Source: Aristolochia californica
Lineage: Eukaryota > Streptophyta > Magnoliopsida > Piperales > Aristolochiaceae
NCBI GenBank assembly: GCA_029961685.1
Contig: JARWKL010000014.1
Span: 25,765,137 to 25,829,136, forward strand
Direction: 5' to 3'
Length of the DNA: 64,000 nt
Under the pieces are notes generated by a model, which had not been told where the DNA came from, searched no databases, and saw only the letters and a program-made list of their open reading frames with translations. Below, in pieces: positions 33,142 to 45,081 of the stretch; the stretch's first letter is position 1; each line of letters starts with the position of its first letter. Position numbers and translations under genes: made by a program.

Positions 33142-33786
33142 TGTGGGGTCCAGCCCATGAGTGGGCCCCACCACTAATCTCTTTCATGTGCAAGAGATAA
33201 ATTAAAGGAAAGAGAAAAAAAACCTAAGAGAAGAGGGGTGTTGACCATGAGCGAGAAACAGACACGTGAGCGAGAGAAACAGAAAGGGTGCTGGCCGTGA
33301 ACGAGAGAAACAGAACGTAAAGACGTTCGGTCGAGAGAGAAAAAGGGGGTTCGATCGAGAGAAGAAAGAGAAGAGAAAGAAGAAGAGAGGAGAAAAGAAA
33401 GGAAAAAAAGAAGGTTTTTGAAGCTTCTCCAAAGTTGTCTTTTTTCTACATCCTTATTTTGGTGAAATCTCCATATCTGGTGATCTCTAACGTTTGTTTA
33501 TTTGGTTCTCTCAATTATTGTGAATGAGTTTGAATTAGAAACTTGTTTTCTCTCATGATTTTGTAAACCTCAAGTTTGGGCAAACTTGAGAGAAATTGAT
33601 ATTGTAAGCCCATATTTAATAGTGGAAGATTATTCGGATTTGCCCCGTGGTTTTTTCCCTTCACACTGAAGGGTTTTTTCACGTAAATCTTGTGTTGTGG
33701 TTGTATGATTGAGTTTGGTTGTTTGAGTTTTCATAATGAGTATTTGGTTGTTTGATTGAGTTTGCTTATTTGTGCTTCCCATAACA
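33130..33786 (+). repeat. 3' LTR of the 28-34 kb copia element
   Basis: This 657-base LTR begins TGTTGTTTTTAGTGTGGGG and ends TTCCCATAACA. It matches the 5' LTR and overlaps the last codons of pol. Confidence 0.92.
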
Positions 33787-35780
33787 AGTTCAGCTAGCAA
33801 TCGGATCATCTACCTTATTTCTAGAAATCTTATATTCGTTATTTTTTTGGTATCTTATCATCCAGCTGGTTCGGAAGTCTAAAATCATCCAACTGGGGGA
33901 TTACATCCTATCTGGCTTAATCACGATACCGCTAGCTGTCTTGATAAATATATTTACAGCAACAAAGCATTCGAAAGTTGCTGAACTTAGCTGAGAAATT
34001 TGGCTGATTGATTTCCCAATGCTCCTGTTACTCTGAGATCCTCTGATATCTTCAGAAAATCTTTGCTGATTGGTGTTTTTCCAGTATTTCTGAGCCTTCC
34101 TGCTCCCCTCGAAGATCATTGGTAGCTTATTACACGTGGTATATGTTCCCGTAATTGGCAGCTTAATACTCTTGCTGATCTTCCTTATCTCCACTGTCAT
34201 CGCTATTATTCAGTTGCTACTGTATCTCGGTAATTGCTGGTAATCCTGGAAGGTTTTCTGCTTATTTGGGATATTACGGCTGATAATTTGTATACTGGTT
34301 TTTGGAAACTTCGCCGGCTCTTATCCTCTTTTTGCGGAAGATTGATTTATTTCGAAAAGCTTATCCGGGATCTCTGGTTTGGTAGTTGCCTCTGGTGCTG
34401 TCCCGCACTGTTCGGAAACCAGAGTGCCATGAGAAGAAGACGCTGGTCGTCCAAATAGCCAGATATTTGTACAAAAGCTTTTTCTCTATTTCTAAGACTT
34501 CCATCGATGAGGACAGTGAAAGTATTAACGAAGCGATCATTGGCAGGAGGCAGTTCCCGAATCTGAGTCCCTCATCTTAGAAATTATTTCTTGTAACTCG
34601 GGCTTCTCTTCTCTGTTGCCCCGGGAGGATTTGAGCTCCAGCATCGTTCGGTTCGTACGCGCTAAACTGACAGTCCGAACGGCCTCCTTGGAATCGCTCG
34701 TTTTGTATGGAATCCTACCGTGATTGTCTCTGGTTTTTCCGCACTGTTCGGAAACCAGAGTGCCGTGAGGAAGAAAAGGCTGCTGCTTTAATCTTTCCTA
34801 AGTTAGGAATAATTAAACCAGCTCACGGTGAAGCTTGTTTTGCCCGAGACCCGACCCGAGATTCATCTCTTTATCCGGGTTAACCCGGCGGGCGGGCGAA
34901 GACTCATTCTGCTCCGCTCTGGTTAACCCAGCGGGTTGGATCAACCGAGCAACTCGGGTCCGGGTCAACCTGACTCGGCCCACTTATTTTTTGCCTCGGT
35001 ATTATGGGTTCGGATCCCGAGTTTTATACTTATTTCTTCAGCGACTCCGTTATATTGGTTTACTATTTGATTCGGCGTGATTCAGTTTTTTTTCCTCTGG
35101 TTGAATTATTATATTGAGGTATTGGCAACTTATTCCTTGGTCAGCATATTGTTTGGTATACAAACTCGGATAAGTTTATGGGTCATTTTAAAGGATTACT
35201 TGGTACATGTTATTGGGCCCAACCCATTTTAACTGTTGCTCTTATGTCTCTTTGATTGAGACATTATTTCAGAAGAAACTCCCCATTTGCTTGTCTGGTT
35301 CATTATTTGCTGACTATTGTTGGCATTGGTTCTTTTGATGCAAAATTTGAATTTCTTAGAAAAAAAAAATCATATATAGCCTTAACATTGTATCTTTCTC
35401 TTTACCCATTACACATTACCCTTTGACAGTCTTTCTCCTACCATCCTTTATTTGACTCTTACTTACCATTATTTGCCAACCCTTTTTTAAAACATTGTTT
35501 TGGTTGTCCCTTCTATTGATATGGGTGTTTTAAGTCCATTGAGATTTTTTATCGGTACCCGTGGGTTTTTTATCGTCATCTTGTGAATGATAGGCATTAC
35601 CTACTTTAGTGATTATTTTCACTATATTCGTTCGAAATCCAAGTTTGGTTTTGACTTATATTTTATCACCCATTTTTTACCTTTTGAGAGTTTGTGTCTA
35701 GTTTCGTACTTATTAGGGTGAAGGGTATACTTATAATATTGGTAGTTTTGAAATCTTTCCTGGTGTTTTTTCTACCCTAA
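33787..35780. other. Non-coding DNA, probable internal part of element H
   Basis: No convincing gene is present. The minus-strand frame at 33901-34200 has no motifs I recognise. A hairpin-forming string (CTGTTCGGAAACCAGAGTGC) occurs at about 34408 and again at about 34743. A GC-rich stretch (34840-35000) has repeated CCCGACCCGAG and GGGTTAACCC-like words, common in non-coding parts of plant retroelements. Confidence 0.45.
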
Positions 35781-38671
35781 AAATCAACATATTTCTTATT
35801 AGGAGTTATACTTTGGGTGTGAGAATGGGTACTTTAATTTTGCTTTTGTTTAATATAAATAAAGTACAAACATACTCAATTTACATCAATTAATAAATGA
35901 AATTTCACTCCTAAAATATAAAAAATTTAATGGAAAGGTGTGGAGACACCTTGATAGTAAATTAGTATCCTAAGGTTGGGTGTGAACCACTACAAAAACT
36001 ACAATGTTAATTATGGTTGATTCTCTGACAAGTATGCTAGCTTTTATTTGAAGTTTGTGGGTGCTAAAACTACATGGTTTTCTACTACAATGTCACATGG
36101 ATAATAACAAATAACATAGCTTAGGTTACATAGTATGCTTGCTAGGATAAGGTCACAAGTTCAATTTTTTTTTTTTTAGATAAATTATGCCTACACATGG
36201 GAGGCCAATTGGATTTATGATATTTTGTCTAGGGGGGGGTGGCAATTTTGTTCATTTACCTGAATACCCTTCCATTTTAGTAACTTACAAATGGATATGG
36301 AATAAACCCAATTAAAGATTTCCTAAACCAATCTCATTATCCTTGTCAACTATCATTCTACAACTTAGCATATTTTAGGTATAAAATTATTATAATTTTT
36401 ATTTATTTTATTTGAATTTTTAAGAAGGGTAGTATCACCCTTAGTTTAGGCACAACCCTACCCTTTTTTATATTTTTTTTCCAAAAATCTAAAATAAAGA
36501 TCAAGAAGGAAAAAGGAAGCAAGCTTTCCCTCCCCCCTCACATGGCTGATTAGGAAGAAAAGGAAAGGGGATAAGAGCTTCTCTTATTGTTTTTCTTTGG
36601 GAAGGGAAGGCCCCACCCTCCTTTTGGCCATTCTCTTTTATAAACATTAGGAGAATTTTTTTTTATAAATATTTTGGTTTCTATAAAAATTTTAAAACAA
36701 CGTTTTGAATTATTCATTTATTTACCGGTTTATCCTGAACCAATGGATAACAAATAGGTTCTTCCGTTTTAATTGAAATAGGTAACTGAATAAGAACAAA
36801 TGAAACTAAACAAGTATCAGACTACCCATTACACGATCGATTTGTTACCCATTTACACCTTTGATTTTGTCCATCACTAGGAGGTGCTCCTATAGGTTCT
36901 TCGATCTTCTTTCTATTGCAAGAAATCAATCGATAGATCACCTAATTCTCTTCATTACATGAAAAGGACCAATTAAAATATATTTTATTTATTTTAGTTT
37001 TTTATTTATGTTCAGTTATTTAATTTATGCTAGGACTTATCTTTAGGAGTTAATAAACTTTTGGGTGTATCTCGCTCATGAGATATTTAATTGTAATCTG
37101 ATTCTACTTATTTTCTTCATTATAAATTAAAGTTCATTGTATTCAGTTAATAATCAAATCAATGAATTATTTTTCTTCTCCAGAAATTCTATTACTATGA
37201 ATTAATTAGGTTTTCCTTATTTTTTAGGAAAATATTTTTATGTAAAAATTAGATTCCTAGGGTTTATGGGTTTTAGGGATATGATTGTAATTCTCACTAC
37301 TGTTTAAGTTAAAAATAAGAAAGAGGTGTCAGGTAAGCCTAATCTCTCTAGCACTTTTCTCCTATAAATTTCACATTAATGATAAAATAATCTTTGTTCC
37401 TCCAAAAACACATAACCTTATTGAGTTTCTAACAATCCAATAATTGAAAAACAATACATCTATGTATTTTATGAAGGTTTTGCCAACTATATTGACTAAT
37501 CTTACTCAATGGGACAACAACCTTAAATTTACCACAAATATCATATTTGTCAAGTTTGTTCAATGGGGTCATTCAATGAGTCTGAAATGTTGATATTGAG
37601 TTTGTTTTAACCCAAGTTTTACTAATCTCCACCAACTTTTGGTTGAAAACAAGAAGATGATTATCCCTAAAATTGGTACAATCATAAAAAAGATTGGTCA
37701 AATGAAAGCTTCACCTTTCTCTTATGTTTTCCTTTTGCCACAAACACATCCTAAATCAACTTCTTCATAATAGAAACTTGCCCTGGCCAAGGGCATTAAA
37801 CTTTAGTGGGATATACCAAATACAAGAGAGGGCTAGAGCATGCAAATGGAGACAACTCAATTTAGAGTGTATCAATTATAACAGCCCTTACCATAATCTC
37901 CATGAGCTGCCCTTTCCATGTTCTCCTACGTAAAAAAAACCAATTACACTAGTTTTTCTTCGAGGTTAGTTCTCTCCGGCGCAGGGGACAGAGGCACCCT
38001 GCTCCCCTGCGTCCACCTCTATATGAGCAAAAAATGAGAGCTGGGACTTCCTGTTTTACGTTAGTTGAGGCACCCTGCTGCCTCCCCAGTGTCCTCACAG
38101 CTATTTCGGTTTTTCTATAAAACAGAAAGAAGATAAGAGAACAAGAGAGGAAATTGGAGCTCTATCATGATTGTTGCTTTTTTGGGGTTCTTACCAGTTT
38201 CTGCTATAACTCTACTGGGTATAGTATTTGGGACTCTTAAATCTGATTGATTATTATGTATTTGTGTTGTCCACTTCAAAATCTCTGAGAAGTATGATCA
38301 GTGAGGCGATAGCCCGGCCAATACGGGTGAAACTAGCTCTTCCCACTCACAAACTGATTGATTTGATCATGTAAATCTTTACCCATCACCTCTCAAGAGT
38401 AAGGCTTTTTGAGTTTTGAAATTGAAATGACGATTGTAATACATGATGTTTCTCCTGCTCCATATGCCCAAACACATTTGAAGAACGTCGAGTATGTAGT
38501 TCCCATCAACACCAAAAAATAATAACAGCAGGATTCAGATTTTTTATTTAATTTCAACATAAAAACAGTTCCAGGCCAATGCATCAGGCTATTTTATATG
38601 GACAGCCACATAACGAAAATGAAATTCCTTAGTTGAAGACGAGAAATCAAATTTTGCTCAAAGTTCAAGAA
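35781..38671. other. AT-rich intergenic DNA with LTR scraps
   Basis: No gene is recognisable. The stretch 36960-37190 (TAGGACTTATCTTTAGG, TTGGGTGTATC, then TCAATGAATTATTTTTCTTC) is a degraded copy of the LTR family at 24545 and 58310. The stretch 35790-35930 may be another piece. The short frame at 37724-37933 has no support. Confidence 0.5.
36960..37190 (+). repeat. Degraded LTR of the 24545/58310 family
   Basis: The order of shared words (TAGGACTTATC, TTTTGGGTGTA, ATTTAATTGTAATC, GTTCATTGTATT, AATCAATGAATT) follows the solo LTR at 58310-58646 with many substitutions and gaps. Confidence 0.6.
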
Positions 38672-38677
38672 TTTTAT
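38672..38677 (-). terminator. Probable polyadenylation signal of the DUF7705-like gene
   Basis: The minus-strand sequence is AATAAA, about 87 bases after the stop codon at 38764-38766. This is a normal spacing for a plant 3' UTR. Confidence 0.5.
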
Positions 38678-38763
38678 TGCTGCAAATGAAACAACTTCTT
38701 AAGAAAAAAACTAAAAACTAGGGGCATTTACATTACCCATAAAGATGAACGGTTTCTAGGAAT

Positions 38764-41700
38764 TTACAGAGAGTCACCATTTTCTGATAACAACACATCG
38801 AAATCACTTACAGTCCATTCGGCAGTTTGGCCTGGTTTGCTCACATAGATTTCGGTGCCTACATTCAGTGAAGTCCAAACTCTCTTTGCTGGTTTTGTTC
38901 CTGGATCCTGTAACAGCATAACTACTGGGTAAGTCGGACTCGAGATAATCTGTTAATAGATCTAGAACAAACTCTTATTTGAAAAAATGAGAGGTGCTGA
39001 ACCAGGAAAGCAATGGATCACCAGAAGACCCCATTCATAAAACTCCATGAACTTTTTTTTTTTTTAATATTTTTTGGCCGGTCTTCCTAATAATGGATTC
39101 ACACCTTGAAGTTCGATAGGCCTAGTGAGGCTCTAACTCGAGTCCTCAATTTACAGAACTTCCCATTTACCCATTGAGTGGCAGTCCAAGTCTTGCCCAA
39201 TGATAAGTATTTTTAAAAGAAGTACAGTTGAGCATAAAATGAGCGAAGAAACTCGGAGAGTTTTAACAGAGCTAATTCTAAACAAACTACGCAATTTAAG
39301 CTTGAAACCTTGATCTTATACACGTCAGTGACCCACCAAGTTCCATCAAATTACAAATTTTGCTTGGCTCATTGGTAAAACAACAAATCATGGACCAAAA
39401 ACTGTATTTAGTACCATACAATATAAAACTGCTAAATTAGTCTTAAGAAGGTAGGTATTTGTAGTCCATATTGATACATTTTGTCTTTATACACCAAAAA
39501 GCTTTTAGAGAGATTTCAACAGAGGTCATCCTACTTACCTGGTAAAAGTACAGCCTGCTTGAAAGGGTTCCCACATCTAGCTCCCATGTCCTTGAGTCCC
39601 CAACCCATCCATCACCCTTTTTGGCAGGATAACCATGGACTGCCCATTCCGCATGTGGTAAAATCTGCACTAGCTCCTGTGCTTGGGGATTGCTATAGGG
39701 ATCACAGATATCAACTGGTTTCTCTAAATAGCCTCCGTTGCCAGGTCCACAGTAGAGATGATATGCAGAATATGGAAACTTAGAAGTCTCGTTTCTGTAT
39801 ATTTTCTCTCCCAAAGCACTGATATGATATGGTGGGCATGAGACAAGGTTGTTTGGCCTGCACCAACTTGTGGTCTCAGGATTTATAATCATCTCACTAT
39901 ATCTTGTTACATCAGTTTCGACATCACCATTACATGGTTCTCCATTGTTCTTCCAGCAGGATCCTATATCCATGAGATAAAACTGGCTGTTTGGACCTCC
40001 TCCTTTTTCAATATTGAGCGTCAGTCGAACCTTAAAGTTTGGTGACTCTGGCAACTGAAACAATGGAAACTTATGACATTACATTTCATATTTTCATCGG
40101 AAACATGAAGCATGAAGATGAATCATGAAAAACATCAATGGATGAGATGAGACTCCACCATCTTTGGTATTCAGGTTAATTGTCACAAAAATGTTCGGAA
40201 AACAGTTGAGACGGAAAAAGGTCTAAAATTAATTAGTTAACAGGAAAAAAAGAAACTCAAAAGACCGATAAGTGTTTGTATAACTGTGATACATAAGGAA
40301 GAAAAAACATGCTTACACTTCTTCCAAGTATGTTTTTGGACTTTATGGAATTTCTTCTGATACTATTATGATTTTTTGCAGGAAAGAAAACAATGTGCAC
40401 GTTTTTGCATCATATAGAATTTTAGAATATTTAAAATTATTTTCCTTGTTCTGAAATGAGATTATTGCTTCAAAATTTTGCTTTTTCAATAGTAAAATCA
40501 TGCTAAAGTTTAACAGAAACTTAGCAATACCAAAGCTTTTTGACCTATGACAGACCTTTTTCATGACACCACGGCCTTCGTAGTGGTAACCACCATTAAA
40601 TCCTTTAGATGCATCCGAACGAAGATACAACATAAGCCATGGATACTTTGTAGAAGTTACAAGCTTGTGAGAGAAAATCCAGCTACCTGTTTTTGGATTC
40701 TTCTTCCAAGAAACAGAGAAGTATGATTTATTTCTCACACCTTCACTAAAGTCTGCATCAAGATCATAAGTTCCATAGAAGCCTCCCATTAAAGAGGATA
40801 GCTGGTTCTCAGAAGAAAAAAATCTTGACCAGTTGTGATGTACTAGAGGTTGGTTCATACATCCTTCTCCAAAGCATGGGAATTTTCTGTCTGTTATAAT
40901 TGGGCTGACTTTCTTACCGTTTTCTGCACACAGTGAAGTTTTTGTGTCAAAATTCCCATTTTTTAACATAATTGTCCAAAACTGCCATGGGTCATTAGAA
41001 GAGTCCACTTCACAAAGTGAACCCAAGTACAACTCCTTTTCCACAGCAAACAAATCTGGATCAGTATAAGGCTTGAAAAGGCTATCTGGAAATTTGTCGC
41101 CAGCAGCTAAGAGGTTGTCTGATTTTGCCACCTTTTGATGCAATTCACAGTTACTGTTGTGGCCATGAAGGTGATTGCCCAAAGAATCTGAATGAATAAG
41201 AGATCAAGACAAATGAGATTGTTATGTAGAAAGCATTTTCTTTTATGTGATTATAGTTTTACAGAATTGGCGATTTGAGAATATTGAAGGACTTGCTGAT
41301 CATCATTTATTCTGAAACCTAGAAGGTTTGTATAGTCAGTGTTGGCACACTAAAAAAATGCTTCTTAGTCCAGGATCAAGATAAAAGAAGAGGCAAGAAA
41401 TAATAATCATCCAAATGAAAACAGAGATCAACAGTTCCAAAGTGTGAATTTTAGAATCCATGAAATGCTAGAAAGCAAACACCAATTGAATAATTATTTT
41501 ATGTAGTTGTGTAAGATCAAAGGCTGAATATTAAGGAGGTCTTACACTAAGATTTTTTACATTCATTTTCAAACGCCTGGATCCTTTTCTGTTGTTGTCG
41601 TTTTTCAATGATCTAAAGAAGAAAAGCCTGAATTAGCCACAGCAATGAATTTCAAAAGCGTTTAGCTCAGGTACTAGTCCTCGGATCAGGCTCGTCTCTC

Positions 41701-42000
41701 CATTTACAGTTTTCCTTTCAAGAGAAAATAAAACCGAAACTTCCAGAGTATATAAGAACGACCTGCGATTAATGGGCAATACAGATCCGCACAGTCAGCC
41801 AACCTGGGACTGCCCATGCCAGGCGCTTCTTTACCGACTTCATTACAGAAGTTCCAAGCTTCTAATAACACTCTAATGTTCTGGCTCTTCATTCCAGGAT
41901 CTCCAATTGCAGAGATGAACTGCTCCGCGGCAGAGGAGGCGAACAGAGCGCTAACCAGAATAGAGACGATAAGCAAGAAGGAAGTACACGGGGACGCCAT
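38764..42000 (-). CDS. DUF7705-family plant protein, secreted, function unknown
   Basis: There are four exons on the minus strand: 42000-41763, 41187-40556, 40054-39539 and 38907-38764. Junction phases agree (1, 0, 0) and every intron has GT-AG ends. The predicted protein is 509 residues, close to the usual size of this plant family, which I believe is catalogued as DUF7705. It begins with a signal peptide (MASPCTSFLLIVSILVSALF, cleavage near ASSAAEQF). The start of the mature region reads FISAIGDPGMKSQNIRVLLE. Later motifs are DLFAVEKELYLGSLCEV, FPCFGEGCMNQP, YPWLMLYLRSDASKGF, IGSCWKNNGEPCNGDV, TRYSEMIINPETTSWC and CDPYSNPQAQELVQ. The C-terminus reads WTSLNVGTEIYVS and WTVSDFDVLL. An in-frame ATG lies 57 bases upstream (42057), but the signal peptide favours 42000. 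Molecular function is not known to me. Confidence 0.88.
39045..39210 (-). repeat. Possible SINE-like insertion in intron 3 of the DUF7705-like gene
   Basis: On the minus strand, a segment from about 39205 ends in an A-rich tail near 39052 and contains GGACTCGAGTT and CTCAATGGGTAAATGG. These loosely resemble polymerase III B and A boxes. No target duplication was found. This is a weak call. Confidence 0.3.
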
Positions 42001-42057
42001 TCTGGGTAATTGTTTGGAGGCCTTCCGAAGGAAATAGGTTTTGCCTGAATTCATCAA

Positions 42058-44878
42058 AATGGATGGGGGAATATCATTTGCTGAAGGTCAAAGGCAGAAG
42101 ATTCCTTTGCGCTGGTATTCGTCTGTTGCGAGTAGTGGAAGATGCAAGAAACTAAGTTCCTCTACTGGGGAATGAAGATTAGGGAGAAAAACTCGTCCCC
42201 GCTTGGGGCTGGCGCAATTGCATTGAATCTGTTGTTCCTTTGATGTATGGTGAAACTGGGACTTGCTCTGTTTTCCTGAATCTTTTTATTTTTCGACGGA
42301 CAACCCGAGGTGGATGCGTAGAGTAGACGAAAGGTGAAAGAGCTATTACAGCGGTTCAGCTTGTTTGTTGAACTCATGGGACTTCTTCCGCAGTAGAAAA
42401 AGCACATGAGATGATGCAAACAGCAGACACAGTTTCTCGAGTTTATAGCAGTTAGTAACTGGATTTTCTGCGGAAATCGGTGGTGTGCACGACTGGGTTC
42501 CGTTAATTATCCTCTCTTCGTCCTGGTTAATATGCTTCAATCGTTAACTGATCTTTCATCCTCCATAATGATTAGTTTGGTCGATTGATGCGGTGGGCGG
42601 AAGGGAAGTCTTGACGCCTCCACCCACCACTCCCTTGCTTTTAGGAGCCAAACTTAGGGCTTAGCCATCAAATTTTTCTTTTGATCGTAATTTTCAAATA
42701 TTGTATTTTTAATATTACTAATTTGTCAAAATAATTTTATATAAAAGAAAAAAATTAAATAAAGGTCAAGAAGCGGGAATAAAATTTTCCCTAGGGGAAA
42801 CCCTCCCTTGTAAAGGGAAGTATGTGGTAGTCGATCCGTGTCGGGTATCAACAGTTACATATTGGACTTTAAGCTTCGGTTTATCGGTTACACCTCTGTG
42901 TTGGGTCATAACAACGTAACCCCTTCAAAAATTATATATACTGAGGTCTGAATGAGAGTTGTTGTGGAGATTCTGAGTATTTTGCATGTAGTTTTTACTA
43001 GACAAAGGAGAGCAAATTACTAAGTCAAATCATGTAAATTTACGATATGCATCTTTTTTTTTGTCATTTTTCTACTAAATGATGCCATAAAATCATTTTT
43101 TTTTTCTTTTTTTAGATCGAATTAGAAAAAGTTCATATCTACAACATACTAAGAAATCTTGTTAAGATTCCACCAAAAAATTCAATGTCATAACTTTTTG
43201 CAATGGAAACATGTCTTTTATTCGAACCAAGGTATAATAATTAGGTTTGAAAAAAAAACTTTCGGCCTTCGCTTTTTATTTTTTTTTCACATCTAAGAAT
43301 GTAATAAATAACAATTAATTTTTTGTTTGTTTTTTCGAGTAGATTATTTGCTAGTATTTAACAAACTATTATAATATTTATTATGAAATTATTATTTAAA
43401 ATATTTAATTAACTAGGGTATAATTAATAATTATTATAGTTAATTTATTAATATGATGATTAAAATTAAATTAAATTATGATTAACTCTAGATGCTTAAA
43501 GATAATTGATCATATTGCATGTATTATACAATGATAAATTATAGTATATGTACAATAAAATATATATTCCTATTTATACATAAATAATTATTAAAATAGT
43601 TTTTTGAGATTTGCACTCATGCCATGTGTTGATCATTGTTTAGATATGTATTTGAAACAATTGTACAAAGGATGCTCTATGATGACTTGATCTTTCTGAG
43701 TTGAAAAGTTTTTACCACTATTTCAAAAATTTCATGAGACTACTAGATCTATGACGAATAACCTCAAGGTGTTTATACTTCAAAGTTTATTCATTGTATT
43801 TGGGTGTCAAACAATATCGACATTAGTTTGCGACAAAAGGCCAATTACAATGGTGATAGTGATTTTCAGCACTTGCTTATAGTTAGCAACAATTAGGTAC
43901 ATTTAGACCCACAAAGAGATTTAACAATAACACTCAATAACACAAGGACTTACAAACAATCTAGGCTCTTTAGCCTAATCCCACACCTGAGTTTTTTCTC
44001 AACAACTCGCTTAAAACCATACAGGGCTTATATGTAGTTAATCGTTAGGTACAACGACTTCTCTCAACAACTCGAGATGAGAAAGTAAAATTAACACTAT
44101 GTAATGGTAGTTCCATAAGTTTTTAATTGAAGGGGACACACTTAAAAGGCAAACTCAATATAAATATCGATTTCACAATTCAAGCTCACAAACACACAAA
44201 CCCACATTAAAAATTTTAAAATAAAAGATCTCTAGTTCGAATTCACTAGACCAAGTCAATTCATTGATTTCTTAATACATGTACATAGACACTTGGATTT
44301 TAAGAGTTCAGCCCTAAAATTTTAAAACTACATAAAAGCCCCTTCAAATTTGATTGTTAGATGAACAATATGAATTCAAGGTAAAAGAACATTATAATCC
44401 ACCTATCTGTTTCTGGTTTTTGGCTTGCTGTTTGATGTAAACTAAATGACAATTTTCAACACTCAAGAACCCATGTATGATATACTATTGAGACTTTGAG
44501 GTAGGTGTTAGTTGTATCTTATTGATTTTTACATCAATTGTAAATTTTTACTCATTTAGCATAGCCTGTGGAGGATAGCAGTCACGATGCATTTGACATC
44601 CAAAGTTCTTGGTCATCACTAGGGTTTCCATTAAGAACTCTACCTTACAAAATAGAGGCTCAAGGTGGCTTGACTTTAAAGAAATATGAAAGGTATGTTT
44701 TGGGTGATTTTATTTTCTTTGTCAATATAATTCCTAATCAATGAGTTTGTCATTTAGTTTCGAAATTTAAAGATGTTCGCTTTTTTTTAGTTAGATGTCC
44801 TTCGACAAAATACGATGTCATTGTTGTTCCACCAGAACAATATATAGTTTTATGAAAAAAAATGATTCTTGAATTTCC
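42058..44878. other. Intergenic DNA upstream of the DUF7705-like gene
   Basis: The first few hundred bases should hold the promoter and 5' UTR of the minus-strand gene; I could not single out a convincing TATA box. The remainder is AT-rich with long A and T runs (43060-43340) and no recognisable gene. Confidence 0.45.
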
Positions 44879-44881
44879 TTA

Positions 44882-45081
44882 GGGGTATGTTTGGAACCCC
44901 ATGGAAAAGAAAAGAAAAGAAAAGGAAATGAGAATTTGACCATTATTATTCCCAAAAATAGTTAGTGAAAAGGAGGATTTGATCATTATCTCATTTTCAT
45001 TAACTATTTTTAGGAATAATAATGGTCAAATTCTCATTTTCTTTTCTTTTCTTTTCTTTTCTAGAGGTTCCAAACAAACCC
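44882..45081. mobile_element. MITE with long terminal inverted repeats (Tourist-like)
   Basis: This is a 200-base element whose two halves are nearly perfect inverted repeats of about 85 bases. The left half contains GGGGTATGTTTGGAACC, repeated AAAAG and GAGAATTTGACCATTATT. The right half mirrors them and ends GGTTCCAAACAAACCC. The dinucleotide TA borders both sides. The ends resemble Tourist/PIF-Harbinger MITEs, though the usual 3-base TWA duplication is not perfect. Confidence 0.8.

Larger units (their letters stand above)
28241..33786 (+). mobile_element. Complete but inactive Ty1/copia retrotransposon
   Basis: A 5.5 kb element with a 5' LTR (28241-28899), a primer-binding site TGGTATTAGAGC at 28902-28913, gag-pol (28944-33141), a polypurine tract (GGAGGGGGAGA, 33118-33128) and a 3' LTR (33130-33786). 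Both LTRs have TGTTG...TAACA ends and are very similar along their whole length. The flanks are GTTTC at the left and AGTTC at the right, which could be a decayed 5-base target duplication but are not identical. It lies inside element H. Confidence 0.92.
25681..35780 (+). mobile_element. LTR element H, host of a hAT and a copia insertion (tentative)
   Basis: An LTR-like sequence starts TGTTGGAATATATGACG at 25681. Ignoring the hAT insertion, it ends near 27978 (TTCTGTTACA), just before TGTGGTATCAAATCAAGACC, which resembles a tRNA-Met primer-binding site. Internal DNA would be 27979-28240 and 33787 onward, separated by the copia element. A 35-base motif near 25752 (GGGTGAAGGGTATACTTG) recurs at 35728 and may mark the 3' LTR. 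No protein of this element was recognised, so its class and right end are uncertain. Confidence 0.4.

Noticed and set aside
35990..36010. CACTACAAAAACTACAATG as a possible CACTA left end
   Set aside because: No matching inverted end, no subterminal repeats and no transposase are nearby, and the match beyond CACTACAA is poor.
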